Source: Pedobacter terrae (lineage in GTDB: Bacteria; Bacteroidota; Bacteroidia; Sphingobacteriales; Sphingobacteriaceae). From it: a stretch of 64,000 nt of DNA. The notes under the pieces were generated by a model. It saw only the letters and a program-made list of their open reading frames with translations, was not told the DNA's origin and made no database searches. Shown here in pieces: positions 54,546-61,868 of the stretch (positions within the stretch are counted from its first letter, which is position 1; every line of letters starts with the position of its first letter). The translations under genes and the position numbers were made by a program. Location: the NCBI RefSeq assembly GCF_900100705.1, contig NZ_FNCH01000003.1, forward strand, positions 186,001-250,000. Direction: 5' to 3'.

Positions 54546-55319
54546 TTACATATCTGCGGCTTTTAAAATATCGTTTGCATAATTGCCCCAGTCTTTTAAT
54601 GCACTTTTTAAAATATCGCTTAACTGTTTCTTATTAACAGGTTTTCCTTTAGCGGGTGTTTTAAGCTTATCATTAGCTATTTCTATATCCTTTACCGCAG
54701 TGGCGAACCAGGTAATATGTTCACGTGGTAATGCCACACCTAATATCATGCCCGGTAACCCATTAAAGGTTTCCGGCCCTCCCGATACGGGAATGCTTTC
54801 GGCGTAAAAAGCGACCACATAGATCGAATCCATAATCAAAGCATTTGCCCTACGACAATCGTAACCAGCAATGGTTCTAAATTCATCCGTTATTTTCCAG
54901 TTTATCTTACGAATTGAATCTTTAACCAGGTAGGTTTCTTCGTAAACTGATTTTTGATTGATGCTCGTGCCCGACTTTAAATTTGTTAATATAATATTGT
55001 TTTGTTTAGCAGACGCAAAATTGTTGGCCCAATTGTTAGTAGTGCTTTCATCAGCAAATGGATTAAAGAAAGTTTGGTCGTTTTTAAAAATAAGCTCACT
55101 TTTTAAAGTTTTAAATTGTGGATTATTTTTTTGATACTGTTCTAAGGCTTGGGCACTCCAAAAATTGTCGGGGTAACGCCGTGCCTGGTCTTTAAGCAAT
55201 GCATATATATTAATCTTCTTTTCAAATTCAATAATACCCTGGTGTACAAACCTGGCATTTTGTGCCATTGCATAATTTATGGTGCAAATTAGCGTGAGTA
55301 TAGCGTGTTTTAGTTTCAT
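54546..55319 (-). CDS. GLPGLI-family exported protein
   Basis: 257 residues with a signal peptide ending AMAQ. The defining motif is FNGLPGMILGVAL, preceded by SIPVSGGPETF, and the KINWKITDEFRTIAGYDCRRANA block is also typical. Function of the family is unknown; it occurs only in Bacteroidota, often next to outer-membrane barrels. Here it lies 53 bases after the big barrel gene on the same strand, which supports a joint role, perhaps maturation or export related to the barrel. Confidence 0.9.
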   Translation of the reverse strand: MKLKHAILTLICTINYAMAQNARFVHQGIIEFEKKINIYALLKDQARRYPDNFWSAQALEQYQKNNPQFKTLKSELIFKNDQTFFNPFADESTTNNWANNFASAKQNNIILTNLKSGTSINQKSVYEETYLVKDSIRKINWKITDEFRTIAGYDCRRANALIMDSIYVVAFYAESIPVSGGPETFNGLPGMILGVALPREHITWFATAVKDIEIANDKLKTPAKGKPVNKKQLSDILKSALKDWGNYANDILKAADM

Positions 55320-55372
55320 TTAAAATTTTCTAAAAGATCTGTTTTGTGCTATTTCTTTGTTAGCGGTGCAAA

Positions 55373-58183
55373 TTATTTTTGAGGTGTTCCTCCACCCATT
55401 TTGTTAAAATCCCAAACTAAAGAAAACATAAAATATCTGCTGATATTATTGTAATTGGTTTGGGTAATCATATTTGAATAGGCATATCGCCTGAAGCCGC
55501 GGTTTTGGTTAAACAGATCATTTCCCCTGATGGTGAACTTCAAATCTTCTTTTTTAAAGAACGATTTTGTAACCGAAGCATTGATAATGACCTGTTCAAA
55601 ACTGGTATCGAATGCCTGCGATTTAGGTGTATAGCTATACTCTCCATCGGCCTGGAGTTTGATTTTCTTTGGCAAATTAAAACTCATACTTCCCCAACCC
55701 TGTAAGCCCCATCCTTTATTAGATCGATCTTTTTGTAAAGAGGCTACCTGTGCATTGTAACTCGGACCAAAACTTAAAGAGATTTCACTTTTATCTTTAT
55801 ATCGGCTAATATTCAAAGAGGGACTAAAACGGGTACTGATAACCTGGTTTAATTCTACTTCTTTACCGAATTGACTTTTTACATAATTATAACTGGTATT
55901 ACCTCCTGCATTTAAACTTAAGCCAACTTCCGTATCAAATAAAAATTTCAGTTTTTTACCAATACTACTGTAAATATTATAATTAAAAGGTGTTTTATCT
56001 GAGAGATTCACTGATTTGGCAATTGTTTTTCCTGAGGTATCGGTTTCTGTGTTGCTAACAATAGCTTTGTTTACGAAGCTGAAATTACCACTGATATATA
56101 TTGATCTTTGACTTAGCACTTTATAAGAATTATAGCTTGCACTGAAGCGATTATTAAATGATGGTGCAAGGTCAGGGTTACCTAATGTTTGATACAATGG
56201 ATTATCATTTACTTTTACAGGTTGCAATTGGTTTACTGTAGGTTGATCGGTGTTTCCGTTATAGCTGATGCGTAAAGATTTTTGTGCAGAAAATTTATAC
56301 AGGTAGCTGGCCTGTGGCAACCAGTTAACAAAGCTTCTTTGATAACGCTGAGCGGAAAGCTGTTCCAACTGATCGAAATTTACGGCGCTTACCTTACTCC
56401 CAAAACTAACGGTTGTTTTAGGTTTTTTATAATTAAGGATTGCTCCGGCCTGATTAATGTATTGTGTGGCTTTAAAATCATTGCTAAACTCTTTATCTAA
56501 TACATCGTAATTTCCTGGTGCCGATTGATTGAAAGACTTACGGTCTGAACGACTGTCGTTAAGGCTAAATCCATAGTTTAAAACTAATGCTAACGATTTG
56601 CTCAATGGCTCGTTATAGGTTACATTGGTATTTAAAACGGAATTATGTGTGTTGTTTGTTTTAAACTGATCGGTTACCTGACCTCCATTTTTTACGCCTG
56701 CTTCGTTAAAATACTGCACATCCGAATATAAAAATCCTTTACTATTGATCTGATTGATCATTTGACTAATGCTCACTGAAAAATTACGCCCCGGTTTTTT
56801 AAGCTTCTTGGTATAAAACGCAGAGATGTTAAAATTTTGCTCCTTACCATCATTGCTGTTCTTCTGATTATTACTATTTAACATCGTATTGTTGCCCCTT
56901 AAACCCTCGCTATTTGAGCTGGAAGTATTGTCGCTGTTTTTAAGCATGCCATCAACCGATAGCTTTAAATTACTTGTGGTGTCTAACTTAATGGTATAAA
57001 TAGCATCTAGTTTTTGCCTAAATACATTCCGGTCAGAATTTTCATCGGTAGTGGTATTGATAATCCCGTCTGGCAAATTATTTTGGCTGATGGTATTTTT
57101 AGTCGTTTTAATGCCTAAAGCGCCAAGTTTGTAATTGGTGTTAATGGTTTCCTTGTCGCTATTCCATTTATTATCATAATGTGCACCACCGGTTATTGCC
57201 CTCGGTACACCCTCTCCATAATAATTACCACTTTCCAGTTCATCGCCACCGCCATAGCTAAACCACACACTTCCATCATCACCCATCTGCATGTTATCAT
57301 TCCCCGTACCCAATTTATTATTGTCCTGCCAGCTTAGTCCTGTTGTACCATTGTTGCCAGCTGTGCCATAAACAGAAAACTTCTGTTTTGCTTTAAAGCG
57401 ATTGAACAATACCTGTCCCTTATAAAAATCGCGAGTGCCATAACCAGCATCAACTTTGCCGAAATAACCGCTTTTTTTATCTTCTTTTAGTTTAATATTG
57501 ATAGTCTGTGTTTTCTGTCCATCATCTACGCCGGTAAATGCTGCCTGATCGCTTGACTTTTCATAAAGTTGTACCTTATCTACCATATCTGCCCTTAAAT
57601 TTTTGGTAACCAGGGTTGGGTCATCGCCAAAAAACTCTTCACCATCAACCAGTACTTTTGGTACAGTTTTACCTTGTGCAGTTATCTTTCCATCTTTATC
57701 TACCTGTATACCGGGTAGTTTCTTTAACAGGTCTTCTACCTTATCATTCGGTTGGATTTGATAATTTGAAGCATTGAATTCTGTCGTGTCGCCCTTAATT
57801 TTAATGGCTGCCTTTTCTCCCTTTATAATAACATCTGCAAGTATTTTGGCCATCCCGGTAAGGTTGATTTTGCCATAATCTTTAACTTGTGTAGTAGAAT
57901 CGAGCGTAAAATGATCTACAAAATCGGCATACCTGGGGTAGGAAACCAATAAGATAAATTTCCCGTTTTTAATTCCGGTAAGTTCGAATGAACCATTTTC
58001 CGCCGCCCGCGTGAATTTCACCAAAGTAGAATCTTTTGCATTTAAAATGGCGATAGAAGTTCCGGATAAAAGCGTTGTCGATGCCGTGTCAATCGTTCGG
58101 CCTTTGATGGTATGAAGATGCTGTGCTTTGGAATATGTGGAGATAAAAATGAAAAGGCATAGCGAGAGTAACAGGCGTTTCAT
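55373..58183 (-). CDS. Outer-membrane beta-barrel protein (CarboxypepD_reg/TonB-receptor-like), GLPGLI partner
   Basis: 936 residues with a signal peptide ending YSKAQ. N-terminal carboxypeptidase-regulatory-like domain (TIKGRTIDTASTTLLSGTSIAIL), then a plug with EDLLKKLPGIQVDKDGKITAQGKTVPKVLVDGEEFFGDDPTLVTKNL, and a barrel ending FMFSLVWDFNKM. This 'TonB-dependent receptor'-like group lacks a classic TonB box and usually co-occurs with GLPGLI proteins. Cargo is unknown. The gene is followed by the GLPGLI gene after 53 bases. Confidence 0.88.
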   Translation of the reverse strand: MKRLLLSLCLFIFISTYSKAQHLHTIKGRTIDTASTTLLSGTSIAILNAKDSTLVKFTRAAENGSFELTGIKNGKFILLVSYPRYADFVDHFTLDSTTQVKDYGKINLTGMAKILADVIIKGEKAAIKIKGDTTEFNASNYQIQPNDKVEDLLKKLPGIQVDKDGKITAQGKTVPKVLVDGEEFFGDDPTLVTKNLRADMVDKVQLYEKSSDQAAFTGVDDGQKTQTINIKLKEDKKSGYFGKVDAGYGTRDFYKGQVLFNRFKAKQKFSVYGTAGNNGTTGLSWQDNNKLGTGNDNMQMGDDGSVWFSYGGGDELESGNYYGEGVPRAITGGAHYDNKWNSDKETINTNYKLGALGIKTTKNTISQNNLPDGIINTTTDENSDRNVFRQKLDAIYTIKLDTTSNLKLSVDGMLKNSDNTSSSNSEGLRGNNTMLNSNNQKNSNDGKEQNFNISAFYTKKLKKPGRNFSVSISQMINQINSKGFLYSDVQYFNEAGVKNGGQVTDQFKTNNTHNSVLNTNVTYNEPLSKSLALVLNYGFSLNDSRSDRKSFNQSAPGNYDVLDKEFSNDFKATQYINQAGAILNYKKPKTTVSFGSKVSAVNFDQLEQLSAQRYQRSFVNWLPQASYLYKFSAQKSLRISYNGNTDQPTVNQLQPVKVNDNPLYQTLGNPDLAPSFNNRFSASYNSYKVLSQRSIYISGNFSFVNKAIVSNTETDTSGKTIAKSVNLSDKTPFNYNIYSSIGKKLKFLFDTEVGLSLNAGGNTSYNYVKSQFGKEVELNQVISTRFSPSLNISRYKDKSEISLSFGPSYNAQVASLQKDRSNKGWGLQGWGSMSFNLPKKIKLQADGEYSYTPKSQAFDTSFEQVIINASVTKSFFKKEDLKFTIRGNDLFNQNRGFRRYAYSNMITQTNYNNISRYFMFSLVWDFNKMGGGTPQK

Positions 58184-58470
58184 ATATAGGATTTGGTTTT
58201 ACTTACCGAATATAAACTAATAAATTAGTTTTTTTTGGAGATTTAACCTTTTTTAACATTCAGCTTTGAACAGGTTTATTTGATCTTCAGGTTTACTAAC
58301 CAATCATTTTTCGTATAGGCTAATTCGGCGTTCGTCTATAAATAAAAGTGCATGGTATAATAGCCCATAACTGGCTGAAACGTTTTTGCTATACCGCAGT
58401 CTTAATTACAAAACCACCTAATAATTAGGGATTTAAAATAAAGATTTATAAACATAAAAATATTAAGATC

Positions 58471-59109
58471 ATGAAAACTTTTATCAAAAATTTATTCTCA
58501 GCAGCATTAGTAATGGTTACTTTAAGCAGCGTAACAGTTGTAGCACACGCAACAGAAAATAATGCCAGCTACAGCACATTAACAAATGTGAGAAACATCA
58601 GCAAAATTGTAGTTTCAGGGAACGTGAAACTGATCCTTGTTCAGGATGCCAGAGAAAGTGTTGAGGTGTATGATCAGTACTACACTAAAAACGCTCTGGT
58701 GCAACAACAGGGTGAAGAGCTAAGAATCAGCTCTTTTGATAAAACTACCTTAACCGTAATTGCTCACGTAAACAACCTGACTGCTATTGAAGCTTCAAAT
58801 ACCGCAAATGTAATTACAGCCGGAAATTTTAACCTGTTAAACCTAAGTATTGTTTTAAATGATGAGGCATCAGCAAATATTAGAACCAGTACTGTTAGTT
58901 TATCAACAAACGTTAAAGATGGTGCATCCTTAAAATTAGAAGGGGCTACCGATTTACACCAGGCTGTTATGGGTATCGCATCCAAAATAGATGTAGCTGG
59001 TTTTACAGCTCAGGAAAGTAGTATCAGATTAACAGGAAAATCACTTTTAGCAAACAACAAGTCCCGTTATGACGACATACAGGTTTCTTTATTGGAAAAA
59101 TTATTCTAA
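58471..59109 (+). CDS. Exported DUF2807-like (GIN-domain) protein
   Basis: 212 residues with a signal peptide ending VAHA. The sequence shows regular short strands: ISKIVVSGNVKLILVQDARESVEVYDQYY, LRISSFDKTTLTVIAHVNNLTAIEASN, and LLNLSIVLNDEASANIRTSTVSLSTNV. This fits the head-GIN/DUF2807 beta-solenoid of 'putative auto-transporter adhesin' proteins. Function unknown; it may sit in the periplasm or on the surface. It is a single-gene unit with a good terminator. Confidence 0.78.
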   Translation: MKTFIKNLFSAALVMVTLSSVTVVAHATENNASYSTLTNVRNISKIVVSGNVKLILVQDARESVEVYDQYYTKNALVQQQGEELRISSFDKTTLTVIAHVNNLTAIEASNTANVITAGNFNLLNLSIVLNDEASANIRTSTVSLSTNVKDGASLKLEGATDLHQAVMGIASKIDVAGFTAQESSIRLTGKSLLANNKSRYDDIQVSLLEKLF

Positions 59110-59130
59110 CTCCATCATATATTTTACCAC

Positions 59131-59166
59131 AAAGGCGCTGAATTTTAAGTTTAGCGCCTTTTTTAT
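59131..59166 (+). terminator. Terminator after the DUF2807-like gene
   Basis: AAAGGCGCT pairs with AGCGCCTTT around a 13-base loop, followed by a T run. It begins 22 bases after the stop. Confidence 0.85.
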
Positions 59167-59209
59167 TAACGAAGGTTTCGAACATCCATAATTATGAATC
59201 TTAACCAAT

Positions 59210-59242
59210 ATAGATTGCTTCGTCGTTCCTCTTCGCAATGAC
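59210..59242. repeat. Fragment of an intergenic palindrome
   Basis: GATTGCTTCGTCGTTCC followed by CGCAATGACG resembles one arm of the CGTCATTGCGA-type repeats seen between genes in related genomes. No second arm is present. It lies between the DUF2807-like gene's terminator and the ALDH gene's 3' end. Confidence 0.35.
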
Positions 59243-59251
59243 GAATTTTCT

Positions 59252-60793
59252 TTACAAATCAAATTTAATTCCCTGCGCTAATGGCAGCGTATTCGAATAA
59301 TTGATAGTATTGGTTTGTCTGCGCATATAAGCTTTCCAGGCATCCGACCCGCTTTCCCTGCCACCACCTGTTTCTTTCTCGCCGCCAAAAGCGCCGCCAA
59401 TTTCAGCGCCTGAAGTACCAATATTTACATTGGCCATGCCGCAGTCAGAGCCATTAGCTGATAAAAATTGCTCTGCCTCTCTTAAATTCAAGGTCATAAT
59501 AGCCGATGATAACCCTTGCGGAACAGCATTTTGTATGGCGATGGCTTCCGCTAATGTTTTGTATTTAATCAGATATAAAATTGGCGCAAAGGTTTCGTGT
59601 TGAACAATCTTGAAATCATTCTGCACCTCAGCAATGCATGGCTTTACATAACATCCGCTGGTATAGTCATCGCCGGCTAAAACACCACCTTCTACCACAA
59701 AATTACCACCTTCAGCCTTACATTTAGCTATAGAATCTAAGTAGGCTGCAACCGCATCCGTATCAATTAATGGACCTACGTGGTTATTTTGATCTAAGGG
59801 ATCGCCAATGCGTAATTGTCCATAAGCTTTAACCAGTTTTGCGGTAAAAGCATCATATACACTTTCGTGTATAATTAGCCGTCTGGTAGAAGTGCAACGC
59901 TGGCCAGCTGTGCCTACCGCGCCAAATACCGCACCGATTAAACTCATGTCTAAATCGGCATGTTCTGAAATAATAATGGCATTATTGCCACCAAGCTCCA
60001 ACAGGCTTTTTCCTAGCCTAGCGCCCACCGCAGCGCCTACTGCCTTGCCCATTCGTGTCGATCCGGTAGCAGAAATTAAAGGAATTCTTCCATCGTTGGT
60101 CATGAGTTCGCCAACTTCCCGATCGCCTAAAACCAGGGAGCAAACCCCTTCGGCTATAGCGTTATCCTTAAAAACCTTCGCCATAATATGTTGGCAGGCT
60201 ATGGCCGTTAAAGGAGTTTTTTCTGATGGTTTCCAGATGCAAACATTGCCGCAAACCAAAGCCAGGGCTGCGTTCCAGCTCCAAACGGCTACTGGGAAAT
60301 TAAAGGCAGAGATTATCCCCACAATTCCTAAGGGGTGCCATTGTTCGTACATGCGGTGGCTTGGGCGCTCGCTGTGCATGGTTAAACCATAAAGCTGTCT
60401 GGATAATCCCACTGCGAAATCACAGATATCGATCATTTCCTGCACCTCACCAAATCCTTCCTGCAAACTTTTCCCCATTTCGTAAGAAACTAAGGTACCC
60501 AGGGCATCTTTATTTTTACGTAATGCATCACCAAACTGACGGATAATTTCGCCTCTTTTTGGAGCGGGAACCGTACGCCATTCGGTAAATGCCGATTGTG
60601 CTTTTAATACAACAGCGTCGTAATCAGCAGGACTGGCAACCTTAGCCGAAGCAATCAGTTTACCATCAACAGGAGAAAAACTTTCTAGGGTATCGGTATT
60701 CGATTCGCCTCCCCAATGGCTACCTGTACTATAGGCTGAATTGACCGCTTTTACGCCCAATTTATTTAAAATGGATTGAATATCTGTAGTCAT
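59252..60793 (-). CDS. Aldehyde dehydrogenase, ALDH7/aminoadipate-semialdehyde type
   Basis: 513 residues. ALDH7-like N-terminus ILNKLGVKAVNSAYSTGSHWGG, coenzyme site IISAFNFPVAVWSWNAALALVCGN and CIWKPSEKTPL, ELGGNNAIIISEHADLD, nucleophile C300 in GTAGQRCTSTRR, and the end SGAEIGGAFGGEKETGGGRESGSDAWK. These match ALDH7A1/piperideine-6-carboxylate dehydrogenases, which make aminoadipate from its semialdehyde in lysine breakdown. Whether lysine is the real source cannot be judged, as no other lysine genes are near. It acts in the cytoplasm with NAD(P). Confidence 0.88.
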   Translation of the reverse strand: MTTDIQSILNKLGVKAVNSAYSTGSHWGGESNTDTLESFSPVDGKLIASAKVASPADYDAVVLKAQSAFTEWRTVPAPKRGEIIRQFGDALRKNKDALGTLVSYEMGKSLQEGFGEVQEMIDICDFAVGLSRQLYGLTMHSERPSHRMYEQWHPLGIVGIISAFNFPVAVWSWNAALALVCGNVCIWKPSEKTPLTAIACQHIMAKVFKDNAIAEGVCSLVLGDREVGELMTNDGRIPLISATGSTRMGKAVGAAVGARLGKSLLELGGNNAIIISEHADLDMSLIGAVFGAVGTAGQRCTSTRRLIIHESVYDAFTAKLVKAYGQLRIGDPLDQNNHVGPLIDTDAVAAYLDSIAKCKAEGGNFVVEGGVLAGDDYTSGCYVKPCIAEVQNDFKIVQHETFAPILYLIKYKTLAEAIAIQNAVPQGLSSAIMTLNLREAEQFLSANGSDCGMANVNIGTSGAEIGGAFGGEKETGGGRESGSDAWKAYMRRQTNTINYSNTLPLAQGIKFDL

Positions 60794-60859
60794 ATATCTA
60801 ACGATTTACACAAAAAAACAAAAAAATAAAGGAAAGCGGACTACGTTTTGCGCTTAACT

Positions 60860-60881
60860 TTATCACAATTCTTAATATCTT
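60860..60881 (+). promoter_or_regulatory. 22-base upstream element shared with the M1 peptidase gene (copy 1)
   Basis: The 22 bases starting TTATCACAATTCTTAATATC are identical to 61814-61835. The site lies 30 bases before the TraB/GumN gene ATG at 60911. The sequence is A/T-rich and could contain a promoter or a regulator site. Both copies are followed by a similar xCC. Confidence 0.5.
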
Positions 60882-60910
60882 ACCCTAATTTTAAGCATCA
60901 CCAATATTTA

Positions 60911-61789
60911 ATGAAAAACATTAAACTATTATTCATAGCTCTTTTAAGCTTCGGGCTCAGCCTTAACGCACAAACTAAAAAGGCTACCAATACGCTGCTT
61001 TGGGAAGTATCTGGAAACGGATTAAAGAAACCATCCTATTTGTTTGGAACCCATCATTTTACCAATAAGGAATTTGCAGATACCATGCAGGTTTTACAGG
61101 CCAAGTTAAAATCGGTTGATGGTGTAGTGGGTGAGCTAGTAATGGATGGCAGCCTACAAGGGCGGATGGCCCCGTTTTTAGTGATGAAAAACAATACGCT
61201 TGATCGTTTATTTACTGCCGCTGAATACAAGGAAGTCGATGATTATATTAAAGCCAGGAATCCGGCTGTAAACTTAAAACAACTAAACAGGTTTAAGCCC
61301 GCAATGGTTGGTGTATTGATGATGCTTCTTGATAACCCTGAAATGCAAAATATGACCAATGGCATAGACGAAAGTTTTCAAAAATATGCCAAAAATAATG
61401 CTAAATCCGTACATGGTTTAGAGACTGCCGAATATCAGGGTGCGCTTTTATTTGATGGCGATCTGCAAAAACAGAAAAAAGCCTTACTTAAATCAGTTAG
61501 GGAATCGGATAATAATAAAATTAAATTAAAGGAGCTTACCGCCTATTATCTGGCGCAGGATATGGACAAATTAACTGATTTCTTTAGAACACAAGAAGAG
61601 GAAACCCAGGAGTTTATGACGGAGATGCTTAAAAACAGGAACCAACGCTGGTTGGATCAGCTCCCTGCCCTGATGGAAAAAGAATCGTTGTTTATAGCCG
61701 TTGGCGCGGGTCATTTAGTGGGCGCTGAAGGGCTGATAAAAGGTTTACAGGCCAAAGGTTATGCCTTAAAACCGATAGCCACCAATTAG
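60911..61789 (+). CDS. TraB/GumN-family exported protein
   Basis: 292 residues from the ATG at 60911; the earlier codons cover the upstream element. Signal peptide MKNIKLLFIALLSFGLSLNAQ. Family features are LLWEVSGNGLKKPSYLFGTHHFTNKEF (the LxGTxH start block), VDGVVGELVMDG, SVHGLETAEYQ (GLE block), LPALMEKESLFIAVGAGHLVGAEGLIKGLQAKGY (the GxxHLxG block). GumN/TraB proteins resemble the Tiki metalloprotease, and the two conserved blocks with His and Glu agree with a metal site. Natural substrate unknown. Followed by an M1 aminopeptidase gene after 79 bases. Confidence 0.88.
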   Translation: MKNIKLLFIALLSFGLSLNAQTKKATNTLLWEVSGNGLKKPSYLFGTHHFTNKEFADTMQVLQAKLKSVDGVVGELVMDGSLQGRMAPFLVMKNNTLDRLFTAAEYKEVDDYIKARNPAVNLKQLNRFKPAMVGVLMMLLDNPEMQNMTNGIDESFQKYAKNNAKSVHGLETAEYQGALLFDGDLQKQKKALLKSVRESDNNKIKLKELTAYYLAQDMDKLTDFFRTQEEETQEFMTEMLKNRNQRWLDQLPALMEKESLFIAVGAGHLVGAEGLIKGLQAKGYALKPIATN

Positions 61790-61813
61790 GAACGAGATAA
61801 AAAGTTGATGGAA

Positions 61814-61835
61814 TTATCACAATTCTTAATATCTT
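61814..61835 (+). promoter_or_regulatory. 22-base upstream element shared with the TraB/GumN gene (copy 2)
   Basis: Identical to 60860-60881 over 22 bases. Located 34 bases before the M1 peptidase ATG at 61869, a spacing almost the same as in the first copy. Equal placement suggests a functional site rather than random repeat. Confidence 0.5.
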
Positions 61836-61868
61836 GCCTTCGAGATACTGACTTATAAATCTTAAAAA

